This document shows, piece after piece, positions 56,887 through 64,000 of a stretch of DNA of 64,000 nt (position 1 is its first letter; every line of letters begins with the position of its first letter). The DNA comes from Actinomycetaceae bacterium (GTDB lineage Bacteria; Actinomycetota; Actinomycetes; Actinomycetales; Actinomycetaceae): assembly GCA_030530685.1 (NCBI GenBank), contig JAUMUM010000001.1, forward strand, positions 343,853 through 407,852, in the 5' to 3' direction. The position numbers and the translations under genes were made by a program. Under the pieces are notes generated by a model, which did not search any database, had not been told where the DNA came from, and worked only from the letters and a program-made list of their open reading frames with translations.

Positions 56887-58989
56887 TCAGGCGAGGTACG
56901 AGTCCTCGGGGATGAAGCCGCCGTCGAGAACCGCGACTAGGTTGCCAACCTGCTCGTCTTTGGTGCGGCCGAGGCCGGTTGGAGTGATGGTGTTCGTCAG
57001 CGAGATGCCGTCGAGGGCGTCCTCGTAGTCGAGCTTGCCCACCGACAGCATGGAAGCCAGCATGCCGTGCGTGTCCATGCCGTTCTCGGGATTGGCTCCC
57101 GGGCTGAACGGCGTTCCCTTGCGATGGCCGGAGGGGAAGTTTCCGGTGTTCCGGCCGTAGACGACGTTCGAGGTGATCGTCAGCACCGACTGCGTCGGGA
57201 TGGCATCGCGGTACATGGGGATCGACTTGATCTTGTCCATGATCGTGTGGACGATCGTGGCCGCGATGTCGTCGGCGCGGTCGTCGTCGTTGCCGTAGGT
57301 CGGGAAGCTGCCCTCCGTCACGTAGTCGACAACGAGGCCCGTCTCGTCACGCACCGGCGTGACCTTGGCGTACTTGATGGCCGCCAGCGAGTCGGCGACG
57401 ATCGACAGGCCGGCGATCCCGCAGCCCATCGTGCGCACGATGTCGGAGTCGTGCAGCGCCATCTCGATGGACTCGTACGCGTAGCGGTCGTGGCAGTAGT
57501 GGATGATATTGAGAGCCTCGACGTAGGTGCCGACCACCCAGTCGAGCATCTCCTCGTACTTGCCCCAGACTTCGTCGAAGTCCAGCGGCCCTTCACCGGT
57601 GATCGGCTCGAATCCCTCGACGATCGTCTTGCCCGACATTTCGTCGCGTCCGCCGTTGATGGCGTACAGCAGGGCCTTGGCGGCATTGACGCGGGCGCCG
57701 AAGAGCTGCATCTGCTTGCCCACCTTCATGGGCGAGACGCAGCAGGCGATGGCGGCGTCGTCGCCCCAGCGGCCGCGGATCTGCGGGTCGGACTCGTACT
57801 GGATGGAGGAGGTCTCGATCGAGATCGCCGCGCAGAACTCCTTGTACCCCTCGGGAAGTGCCGGGTCCCAGAAGATCGTGATGTTCGGCTCCGGGGCCGG
57901 GCCGAGGTTGCGCAGCGTCTGGAGCAGGCGGAAGGCCGTCTTGGTCACGAGCGTGCGGCCGTCCTCGCCGAAGCCCGCGTCCGACCAGGTGGCCCAGTAG
58001 GGGTCGCCGGAGAAAATCTGGTCGTAGTCGATGGTGCGCAGGAAGCGGACGATGCGCAGCTTGATGACGAGGGCGTCGATCATCTCCTGCGCGTCCGTTT
58101 CCGTGATGAGCCCGCGCGCCAGGTCGCGCTCGAAGTAGCAGTCGAGGAAGCCGGACAGGCGGCCGATCGACATGGCGGCACCGTCCTGCGACTTCACCGA
58201 CGCGAGGTAGGCGAAGTAGGTCCACTGGACGGCTTCCTTGGCGGTGGTCGCCGGGCCGGAAATGTCGAAGCCGTAGTAGCCCGCCATGGTCTTCAGCCGC
58301 TTGAGGGCCTTGATCTGTTCGGCGTGCTCCTCGCGGAAGCGGCCCCAGTGCTCCGAGAACGGCTGGTCAGCCACGGAGTCCTTGGCCTTTTGCTTCTGGT
58401 CGATGAGGTAGTCGACGCCGTAGAGGGCGACGCGGCGGTAGTCACCGATGATGCGGCCGCGGCCATAGGCGTCGGGCAGGCCCGTAATGACGTGCGAGGA
58501 TCGGGCCGCGCGGATGCGCGGAGTGTAGATGTCGAAGACGGCGTCGTTGTGCGTCTTGCGGTACTGGGTGAAGATCTTCTTGATGTCGGGATTGGGCTGC
58601 TTGCCGGCCTCCTTGATGGCCGTCTCGACCATGCGCCACCCGCCATTGGGCATCATGGCGCGCTTGAGCGGCACGTCCGTCTGAAGGCCGACGCAGACGT
58701 CGTCGTCATCGCTGATGTAGCCGGCCGGGAACGCATCGATTTCCGCCGGAGTGTCGGTGTCGACGTCGTACACACGACGGCGCCGCTCTTCGGAGAGGTA
58801 TTCCTTTTCGAGGGTGTCCCACACGCGCAGCGTCTTCTCGGTCGGTCCGGCCAAGAAGGAGGCATCCCCCTCGTAGGGCGAGTAGTTCTTTTGGATGAAA
58901 TCGCGAACGTCGATCGTTTGGGTCCAGTTGCCGGGTGTGAAGCCTTCCCACGCCTTGGTTGCGGCGTCGACGGCTATGTCGCTTTCCAT
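56887..58989 (-). CDS. pflB: Pyruvate formate-lyase catalytic chain lacking the glycyl-radical domain
   Basis: The 700-residue protein matches PflB from its N-terminus (AWEGFTPGNWTQTIDVRDFIQKNYSPYEGD) through the catalytic pair IACCVSPMKVGKQMQLFGAR (Cys416-Cys417), RYAYESIEMALHDSDIVRTMGCGIAGLS and NTITPTGLGRTKDEQVGNLVAVLDGG, then stops. E. coli PflB (760 residues) continues about 60 residues with the radical glycine. That part is in the next gene. It cleaves pyruvate with CoA to acetyl-CoA and formate, anaerobically. The ATG at 58989 follows a GAGAAGAAGAG purine tract. A promoter-like pair (59041-59069) and a perfect palindrome (59016-59028) lie upstream. Acetyl-CoA would feed Pta-AckA, encoded a few kb away. 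Confidence 0.95.
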   Translation of the reverse strand: MESDIAVDAATKAWEGFTPGNWTQTIDVRDFIQKNYSPYEGDASFLAGPTEKTLRVWDTLEKEYLSEERRRRVYDVDTDTPAEIDAFPAGYISDDDDVCVGLQTDVPLKRAMMPNGGWRMVETAIKEAGKQPNPDIKKIFTQYRKTHNDAVFDIYTPRIRAARSSHVITGLPDAYGRGRIIGDYRRVALYGVDYLIDQKQKAKDSVADQPFSEHWGRFREEHAEQIKALKRLKTMAGYYGFDISGPATTAKEAVQWTYFAYLASVKSQDGAAMSIGRLSGFLDCYFERDLARGLITETDAQEMIDALVIKLRIVRFLRTIDYDQIFSGDPYWATWSDAGFGEDGRTLVTKTAFRLLQTLRNLGPAPEPNITIFWDPALPEGYKEFCAAISIETSSIQYESDPQIRGRWGDDAAIACCVSPMKVGKQMQLFGARVNAAKALLYAINGGRDEMSGKTIVEGFEPITGEGPLDFDEVWGKYEEMLDWVVGTYVEALNIIHYCHDRYAYESIEMALHDSDIVRTMGCGIAGLSIVADSLAAIKYAKVTPVRDETGLVVDYVTEGSFPTYGNDDDRADDIAATIVHTIMDKIKSIPMYRDAIPTQSVLTITSNVVYGRNTGNFPSGHRKGTPFSPGANPENGMDTHGMLASMLSVGKLDYEDALDGISLTNTITPTGLGRTKDEQVGNLVAVLDGGFIPEDSYLA

Positions 58990-59015
58990 GGGTCACTCTT
59001 CTTCTCTTGTAGTGC

Positions 59016-59028
59016 TTCGGAGTCCGAA
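59016..59028. promoter_or_regulatory. Perfect palindrome TTCGGA-G-TCCGAA in the pfl leader
   Basis: Six-base arms flank a single G, 27 bases before the pflB ATG and just downstream of the presumed transcription start. It does not match FNR (TTGAT-N4-ATCAA) or Rex (TTGTGA-N6-TCACAA) sites, so an unknown repressor or a small RNA hairpin are both possible. Confidence 0.4.
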
Positions 59029-59040
59029 TGGAGTACTACT

Positions 59041-59069
59041 ATTGTCTCATCGACCCCCTAGGCTGTCTC
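59041..59069 (-). promoter_or_regulatory. Candidate pfl operon promoter
   Basis: On the minus strand GAGACA (59069-59064) and GACAAT (59046-59041) are separated by 17 bases, resembling a sigma-70 -35/-10 pair. GACAAT is also the proposed -10 of the CorC-like gene. Confidence 0.4.
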
Positions 59070-59303
59070 TAGTGCGTCCACGTCGGCACACGCGAGCGGG
59101 CGAGCGCGTTTTCTGGCAGGAATCCAAGAAAAAGACGGACCGGAAGGAACTTTCCGCCCACGGGGAAACAGCGAGTTCCTCGACACAGGCACGACTAAAG
59201 GCCCATGTTCGGGAACCCTGCGCGTGCAAGGGCGGGCATGCGGGCCCGTCGCACGAAAGAACGAGTGAGTAACGTCCGGGCAGGTGGCCCGGCTACGGCA
59301 CCC

Positions 59304-60872
59304 TCACTCCCACTCGATCGTGCCGGGTGGCTTCGAGGTGCAGTCGAGCACCACGCGATTGACCTCCGGCACGGAATTGGTGATCCGCGTCGATATCCTG
59401 GCGAGCACGTCGTAGGGCACGCGGGTCCAGTCGGCCGTCATGGCGTCCTCGGAGGAGACCGGGCGCAGGACGACGGGATGGCCGTACGTGCGGCCGTCGC
59501 CCTGGACTCCCACCGAGCGCACGTCGGCCAGCAGGACCACCGGGCACTGCCAGATCTGCCCGTCGAGACCGGCCGCGCTGAGTTCCTCGCGGGCGATGAG
59601 GTCGGCCGCGCGCAGGGTGGCGAGGCGCTCGCGCGTGACCTCGCCGACGATGCGGATGCCCAGCCCCGGGCCGGGGAAGGGCTGGCGCGCGACGATCTTT
59701 TCGGGCACACCGAGCTCCCGGCCGACGGCGCGCACCTCGTCCTTGAAGAGTGTGCGCAGCGGTTCGATGAGCTCGAAGGCCATGTCCTCGGGCAGTCCTC
59801 CCACGTTGTGGTGGCTCTTGATGTTCGCCGCACCCTCGCCACCGCCAGATTCGACGACGTCGGGATACAGCGTTCCCTGGACGAGGAAGCGAACGTCACC
59901 GCCGTCGGCGCCGATCTCCTCGACCAGCCTGCACTGTGCCCGCTCGAAAGCGCGGATGAACTCGCGGCCAATGATCTTGCGCTTGGCCTCCGGGTCGCTG
60001 ACACCGACGAGCGCATCGAGGAAGCGCTCGGACTCGTCGACCGTGATGACGCGAATGCCCATGGTTTGCGCGTAGTCTTCTTCCACCTGCTCGCGTTCGC
60101 CGGCGCGAAGGAGCCCGTGGTCGATGAAGAAACACGTGAGCTGGTCTCCGATGGCCCGGTGAACGAGCGCCGCCGCAACCGAGGAGTCGACGCCGCCGGA
60201 CAGCGCGCAAATGACCTGTGAATCGCCGACGTGCGCGCGGATGGCCTCGACCTGATCGTCGACGATCGAGCCCGGCGTCCACGTGGGCGCGATCCCGGCG
60301 CCCTCGTAGAGGAAGTTGCACAGCGCGTCCTGCCCGAACTCGGTGTGGCCGACCTCCGTGTGCCACTGCATGCCGTACAGGCGCCTGTCGCGGTTTTCGA
60401 AGGCGGCCACGGGCGTCTGGTCGGTGGCGGCGGTGACATCGAAGCCCTCGGGCGCGGCCTGGACGGCGTCGCCGTGACTCATCCACACGGCCTGGGTGGC
60501 GGGGGTGCCGCCAAAGAGGCAGGCGTCCTGGTTGACCCTGGCCTGCGTGTGGCCGTACTCGCGCGTTCCCGTGCGGCCGACGGTGCCGCCGAGCGCGCGG
60601 GCCATGACCTGGAAGCCGTAGCAGATGCCCAGGACGGGCACGCCGGCGTCGAAGATCGCCGGGTCGAGGCTGGGGGCGCCGTCGGCGTACACGGAGGACG
60701 GGCCGCCCGACAGGATGATGGCGGCGGGCTCCTTGGCGAGCATGTCGCGCGGCGGCATGGAATGCGGGACGATCTCCGAATAGACGCCCGCCTCGCGCAC
60801 GCGGCGCGCGATCAGCTGGGCATACTGGGCTCCGAAATCCACGACGAGGACGGGGTGGTCTTTGTCAGTCAC
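59304..60872 (-). CDS. guaA: GMP synthase (glutamine-hydrolysing)
   Basis: The 522-residue protein has a class I glutamine amidotransferase domain ([15 protein letters not shown], nucleophile GICYGFQ with Cys84, [14 protein letters not shown] with the catalytic His), the ATP-pyrophosphatase P-loop [18 protein letters not shown] and the C-terminal dimerisation domain ([18 protein letters not shown] to the terminal KPPGTIEWE). It converts XMP to GMP. The start is GTG at 60872, seven bases after TATCCT (60880-60885); GGAGCC in between is too close to serve as a normal ribosome site, so a leaderless mRNA is likely. It is monocistronic as far as visible. Confidence 0.96.
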   Translation of the reverse strand: MTDKDHPVLVVDFGAQYAQLIARRVREAGVYSEIVPHSMPPRDMLAKEPAAIILSGGPSSVYADGAPSLDPAIFDAGVPVLGICYGFQVMARALGGTVGRTGTREYGHTQARVNQDACLFGGTPATQAVWMSHGDAVQAAPEGFDVTAATDQTPVAAFENRDRRLYGMQWHTEVGHTEFGQDALCNFLYEGAGIAPTWTPGSIVDDQVEAIRAHVGDSQVICALSGGVDSSVAAALVHRAIGDQLTCFFIDHGLLRAGEREQVEEDYAQTMGIRVITVDESERFLDALVGVSDPEAKRKIIGREFIRAFERAQCRLVEEIGADGGDVRFLVQGTLYPDVVESGGGEGAANIKSHHNVGGLPEDMAFELIEPLRTLFKDEVRAVGRELGVPEKIVARQPFPGPGLGIRIVGEVTRERLATLRAADLIAREELSAAGLDGQIWQCPVVLLADVRSVGVQGDGRTYGHPVVLRPVSSEDAMTADWTRVPYDVLARISTRITNSVPEVNRVVLDCTSKPPGTIEWE

Positions 60873-60879
60873 GGCTCCA

Positions 60880-60885
60880 AGGATA
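60880..60885 (-). promoter_or_regulatory. -10 hexamer TATCCT, leaderless guaA start
   Basis: TATCCT on the minus strand ends seven bases before the guaA GTG. The remaining gap up to 61101 shows no gene. Confidence 0.5.
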
Positions 60886-61101
60886 GCGCCTCGGAGCCGC
60901 CGCGAGCCGCGTTAGGGTACGCCGCGCGTTCGCATTGGGATCTCTCGCCCACCGCGGCGGGCCGAGCGAGCCGGCGATGAGGCGAGCCCACGGCAGGCCG
61001 AACAGCGTTGCAGCCCAAACATCGCGGCGGGCCCGTGCGCATGGCATTGACCGAACGCGGTACCAAGGCGGGCGCGGCGCGCGCCGCAATCGCGCGGGCA
61101 G

Positions 61102-62049
61102 TCACGGCCAGTCCAGGCGCCGGGACGATTCCAGGCTTACGCTGGCGCCGTCGACGGGATCACGGAACTCGAGGCGGCGGGCCAGCAGCTGAAGGTCGGC
61201 GGTCGCCCGCGCGGCGACTTTCGGGTACAGCCAGTCACCTTCGATCGGCATGCCCAGGTGACTCATGACGGCGCGAATCTGATGCGTCCTGCCGCCTATC
61301 GGCTCGATCTCATAGAGGCCGCGCCCGCCGCTGCGCCGGATCAGGCGGATGCGGGTCGCGCAATTCGGCCGGCCGTCAACGACGAGCGCCTGCAGGGATC
61401 CGCGCGGCTTGCTCAGCGCGAGTTCCACGAGCCGGCCCCCGGCAAAGCCATCGTCCGCCGGGGCGATGGCCAGGTACCACTTCGCCACCCGACGCCTGGC
61501 GAATAGTTCCTGATAGGCGCCGCGAAACCTCGCGTCGGCAACGAGCAGCATGACACCGGCCGTCGCGGCGTCCAACCTGTGCGCGACGGTGATCGACGGG
61601 TCGGCGAACTGCCTCCTGGCCGCCACCGTTACCGTCTGTGCCACGTGCGAGCCGCGCGGGGTGGAGGCCAGGCCGTGCGGTTTGTCGATCGCGATCCACC
61701 GCTCGTTGCGGGCGATGATATCCAGTCGGATTGGCTCGGCGGGCTCGTCGGGAATGGGGCGGAAGACGTAGAGCCGCTGCCCCGCCACAACGCGCCGCCG
61801 CGGATCGATCGCCGCGCCGTCGGCGTCGAGCACGTCACCGCTGCGGAAGGCGGCCTCCACCTCCTCGCCCCGGTCCGGGAAGGCCTCCTCGAGCGCCTGG
61901 CGCGCCTGGCATGTGCGCGCGACGTCGACGGGCACCGCGGCGAGCCCGTCGCGCGACGGCACCCGCTGGCCGGCCCGGCCATCACGAAGGCACCGCACAC
62001 CGGGACCACGGCCATTGTCATTGCCCGGCTTCTCCACCGCCTTCAGCAT
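61102..62049 (-). CDS. RluA-family pseudouridine synthase
   Basis: The 315-residue protein has an N-terminal S4-like region (about 45-100, GEEVEAAFRSGDVLDADGAAI...VVAGQRLYVFRP) and the RluA catalytic core: AIDKPHGLASTPRG, the catalytic aspartate in HRLDAATAGVMLL (Asp160), KWYLAIAP and GRTHQIRAVMSHLGMPIEGDWLY. It isomerises a uridine in rRNA or tRNA; HRLDxxTAG with a small S4-like part fits the divergent actinobacterial RluA group, and the target base is unknown. The ATG at 62049 is nine bases after GGAGGG; CTATAG-like promoter sequence lies 20 bases further up. It is divergent from pta, sharing the 129-base gap. Confidence 0.85.
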   Translation of the reverse strand: MLKAVEKPGNDNGRGPGVRCLRDGRAGQRVPSRDGLAAVPVDVARTCQARQALEEAFPDRGEEVEAAFRSGDVLDADGAAIDPRRRVVAGQRLYVFRPIPDEPAEPIRLDIIARNERWIAIDKPHGLASTPRGSHVAQTVTVAARRQFADPSITVAHRLDAATAGVMLLVADARFRGAYQELFARRRVAKWYLAIAPADDGFAGGRLVELALSKPRGSLQALVVDGRPNCATRIRLIRRSGGRGLYEIEPIGGRTHQIRAVMSHLGMPIEGDWLYPKVAARATADLQLLARRLEFRDPVDGASVSLESSRRLDWP

Positions 62050-62178
62050 CGACGACACCCTCCGTCCTATAGTTATGCCGTCTTTCCTCCCAAGGCCGCC
62101 GGGTTGTGGGAGAATCGATACGGCGAAAGCACTCGTCAAAAAACGTGGCGACAGGCCAGACTGGAAGGACTTCGCATC

Positions 62179-63801
62179 GTGGCACATTCCGTGTACTTCA
62201 CCGCCGCCGAGATCAACTGCCCCACCCAAGACGTCGCCCTAGCCTATCTTGAAACGCTCATGTCATCGTACGAGCGAGTCGGCGTCTTCCGATCGTTCAC
62301 CAATGGCGCCATCGAAGACGACGACGCGTTCCTCGAGCTCCTCGCCAAGGTCGGCCGCTCGCAGGATGCGCCGCGCGCGTGGGGGTCCACGCGCCAGGCC
62401 TACCTCGTCAGCGAGGAGGAGGCGATGAACGCCATCGTCGAGCGATACACCCACTACGCCCGGGACTTCGACGCCGTGCTCGTTCTCGGGCTGCTCGAAA
62501 CCGACCCCGTCCTTCCCGGCTCGCTCGACCGCGCCGGCCGGGCGGCCGCTCACCTGGGCACCAACGTCGTCATGCTCGTCCGCGGCCAAGACCGCACGGC
62601 GCAGCGCGTGGCGGCCGTCACCCAGCTCGCCGCCGCCGAAATCAGCAAGGAGCACGCGCCGATCGTCGCCACCGTCATCGTGGGCGGCGATCAGGACGTG
62701 GCGATCGAAGACCACCCCTCGCCCATCGTGCACGCGCGCGGATCCCTCGACGCCCGGGCGCGCGAGGTACTCCTGGAGGCCTTCGCCGTCGGCTCCGACG
62801 TCGTCACCCCCCTGAGCTTCACGGCGGCCCTGGTGGAGAAGGCGCGCGCCAGGCGCCAGCGCATCGTCCTGCCCGAATCCGAGGACGACCGCATCCTGCT
62901 GGCGGCAGCCGAGTGCCTGGCGCGCGGCGTCGCCGACATCACACTGCTGGGTGAGCCCGACGTCGTTCGCTCCCGCGCCGCCGAACTCGGGGCGGACATA
63001 TCCGGGGCCGACATCGTTTCGGTCACCGACGAAGAGCGCATCGCCAGGTACGCCGCCGAGTTCGCCAGGCTGCGCCAGAAGAAAGGCGTGACCTACGAGC
63101 AGGCCGTCGATATCGTCAGTGACGTCTCCTACTTCGGCACGATGATGGTGCACATGGGCGACGCCCACGGAATGGTCTCCGGCGCCGCGCACACGACGGC
63201 CCACACGATCGTCCCCTCCTTCCAGATCATCAAGACCAAGCCCGGCACGTCGATCGTCTCCTCGGTCTTCCTGCTGCTGATGGCCGACCGCGTCTTCGCC
63301 TACGGCGACTGCGCCGTCAACACCAACCCCACGCCGCAGGAGCTGGCCAATATCGCCATTTCCTCGGCGGAGACGGCCGCGCAGTTCGGCGTCGAGCCGC
63401 GGGTCGCCATGCTCTCCTACGCGACGGGCGACTCCGGCAAAGGCCCCGATGTCGACGCTGTCGCCGAGGCGACCCGGCTGGCGCGCGAGGCCCGCCCCGA
63501 CCTGCTCATTGAGGGCCCCATCCAGTACGATGCAGCGGTCGACGAGGCCGTGGCCGCCAAGAAGCTTCCCGGCTCGCCGGTGGCGGGAAGGGCGACGGTG
63601 TTCGTCTTCCCCAATCTCAACGCGGGGAACATCGGGTACAAGGCCGTCCAACGCTCGGCGGGAGCCGTCGCGGTCGGCCCGGTGCTCCAGGGCCTGAACA
63701 AGCCCGTTAACGACCTGTCCCGCGGCGCACTCGTCGAGGACATCGTCAACACCATCGTCATCACAGCAATCCAGGCTCAGCAGGGCCAGGCGACCACGTA
63801 A
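62179..63801 (+). CDS. pta: Phosphate acetyltransferase, short form
   Basis: The 540-residue protein has an N-terminal P-loop-like domain (about 1-200), whose nucleotide loop is degenerate ([12 protein letters not shown] in place of a GxxGxT/S form), directly joined to the PTA_PTB catalytic domain from about 213 ([90 protein letters not shown]). The DRTGG domain found between these in the approximately 700-residue enzymes is absent. It makes acetyl phosphate from acetyl-CoA. The GTG at 62179 is nine bases after GGAAGGA. ackA begins eight bases after the stop, giving the acetate/ATP pathway fed by pyruvate formate-lyase. Confidence 0.93.
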   Translation: MAHSVYFTAAEINCPTQDVALAYLETLMSSYERVGVFRSFTNGAIEDDDAFLELLAKVGRSQDAPRAWGSTRQAYLVSEEEAMNAIVERYTHYARDFDAVLVLGLLETDPVLPGSLDRAGRAAAHLGTNVVMLVRGQDRTAQRVAAVTQLAAAEISKEHAPIVATVIVGGDQDVAIEDHPSPIVHARGSLDARAREVLLEAFAVGSDVVTPLSFTAALVEKARARRQRIVLPESEDDRILLAAAECLARGVADITLLGEPDVVRSRAAELGADISGADIVSVTDEERIARYAAEFARLRQKKGVTYEQAVDIVSDVSYFGTMMVHMGDAHGMVSGAAHTTAHTIVPSFQIIKTKPGTSIVSSVFLLLMADRVFAYGDCAVNTNPTPQELANIAISSAETAAQFGVEPRVAMLSYATGDSGKGPDVDAVAEATRLAREARPDLLIEGPIQYDAAVDEAVAAKKLPGSPVAGRATVFVFPNLNAGNIGYKAVQRSAGAVAVGPVLQGLNKPVNDLSRGALVEDIVNTIVITAIQAQQGQATT

Positions 63802-63809
63802 GGACCAGG

Positions 63810-64000
63810 ATGTCAGTTCTCGTTATCAACTCCGGTAGCTCCTCGATCAAGTACCAGCTCCTCGACCCGGCTTCCGGCCAGCCGCTGGCATCCGGGCTGG
63901 TCGAAAGGATCGGCGAGGAGACCGGACTCATTCGCCACGTCCACGGCGAGACCGTCCGCGAGATCGAAGGTCCCGTGGCCGACCACGGCTCCGGCCTCCA
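63810..64000 (+). CDS. ackA: Acetate kinase, 5' part only
   Basis: The first 63 codons are present and the gene runs off the right edge. The start [20 protein letters not shown] is the family N-terminus, with Asn7 and the Gly-Ser-Ser-Ser phosphate loop. Acetate kinase converts acetyl phosphate and ADP to acetate and ATP. The ATG at 63810 overlaps an AAGGACCAGG ribosome site just after the pta stop, so both are in one operon. Confidence 0.95.
   Translation, partial: MSVLVINSGSSSIKYQLLDPASGQPLASGLVERIGEETGLIRHVHGETVREIEGPVADHGSGL

Larger units (their letters stand above)
58990..59303. other. 314-base region upstream of pflB, after guaA
   Basis: No gene is supported. It carries the pflB promoter candidate, the palindrome in its leader, and about 230 further bases toward the guaA 3' end without recognisable structure. 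Confidence 0.6.

Noticed and set aside
59016..59028. FNR or Rex site upstream of pflB
   Set aside because: The palindrome TTCGGA-G-TCCGAA matches neither consensus.

Overview
The window is a high-GC, gene-dense chromosomal segment from a fermentative actinobacterium, most likely of the Actinomycetaceae (Actinomyces/Schaalia-like). This rests on three things: a mycobacterial/fungal-style type I fatty acid synthase, actinobacteria-restricted families (DUF3017, DUF6350), and the combination of pyruvate formate-lyase, Pta-AckA, malate dehydrogenase and a double-length phosphofructokinase. No rRNA, tRNA, CRISPR array, prophage or insertion sequence was recognised. Nearly all long unannotated frames are GC3-driven shadows of the genes listed.

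Layout. 1-10194 (minus): a translationally coupled lipid operon, biotin ligase > biotin carboxylase/BCCP > carboxyltransferase > type I FAS, which runs off the left edge. 10584-18726: central carbon genes (mdh, pgi, a cytoplasmic pullulanase-type debranching enzyme, tandem-duplicated PFK). 18808-25956: CorC-type CNNM/CBS protein, OPT oligopeptide transporter, AAT-family amino acid permease, DUF3017 protein and a ferredoxin-reductase-like flavoprotein. 26221-34394: a 180-kDa-class NAD-glutamate dehydrogenase convergent with PutA, together a proline > glutamate > 2-oxoglutarate route. 34587-39575: purH, a small membrane protein, an envelope esterase, purN and DUF6350. 39996-45211: a two-component system divergent from a three-gene ABC exporter, then a membrane protein. 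45322-48848: sucD-sucC and an Old Yellow Enzyme. 49127-52196: two paralogous membrane-anchored RCC1-repeat proteins. 52284-55594: PcrA/UvrD helicase and a lipoprotein. 55737-58989: the pyruvate formate-lyase operon. 59304-64000: guaA, an RluA-family pseudouridine synthase, pta and the start of ackA.

The most interesting feature is the pyruvate formate-lyase. The 700-residue catalytic chain has the active-site Cys pair but stops before the glycyl-radical domain. An independent 82-residue gene with its own ribosome binding site supplies that domain (RVSGYAV), directly followed by the activating enzyme. It looks like a natural two-subunit PFL with a detachable radical subunit, organised like a permanent version of the E. 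coli GrcA/YfiD rescue system.

Other themes are short two- or three-copy direct repeats at gene 3' ends and in gaps, several genes that look leaderless (-10 hexamer 6-9 bases before the start codon), long GC-rich hairpins without T-tracts between convergent genes, and a conserved actinobacterial cluster (mdh, DUF3017, purH-purN-DUF6350, sucD-sucC, pcrA) opened up by accessory insertions.
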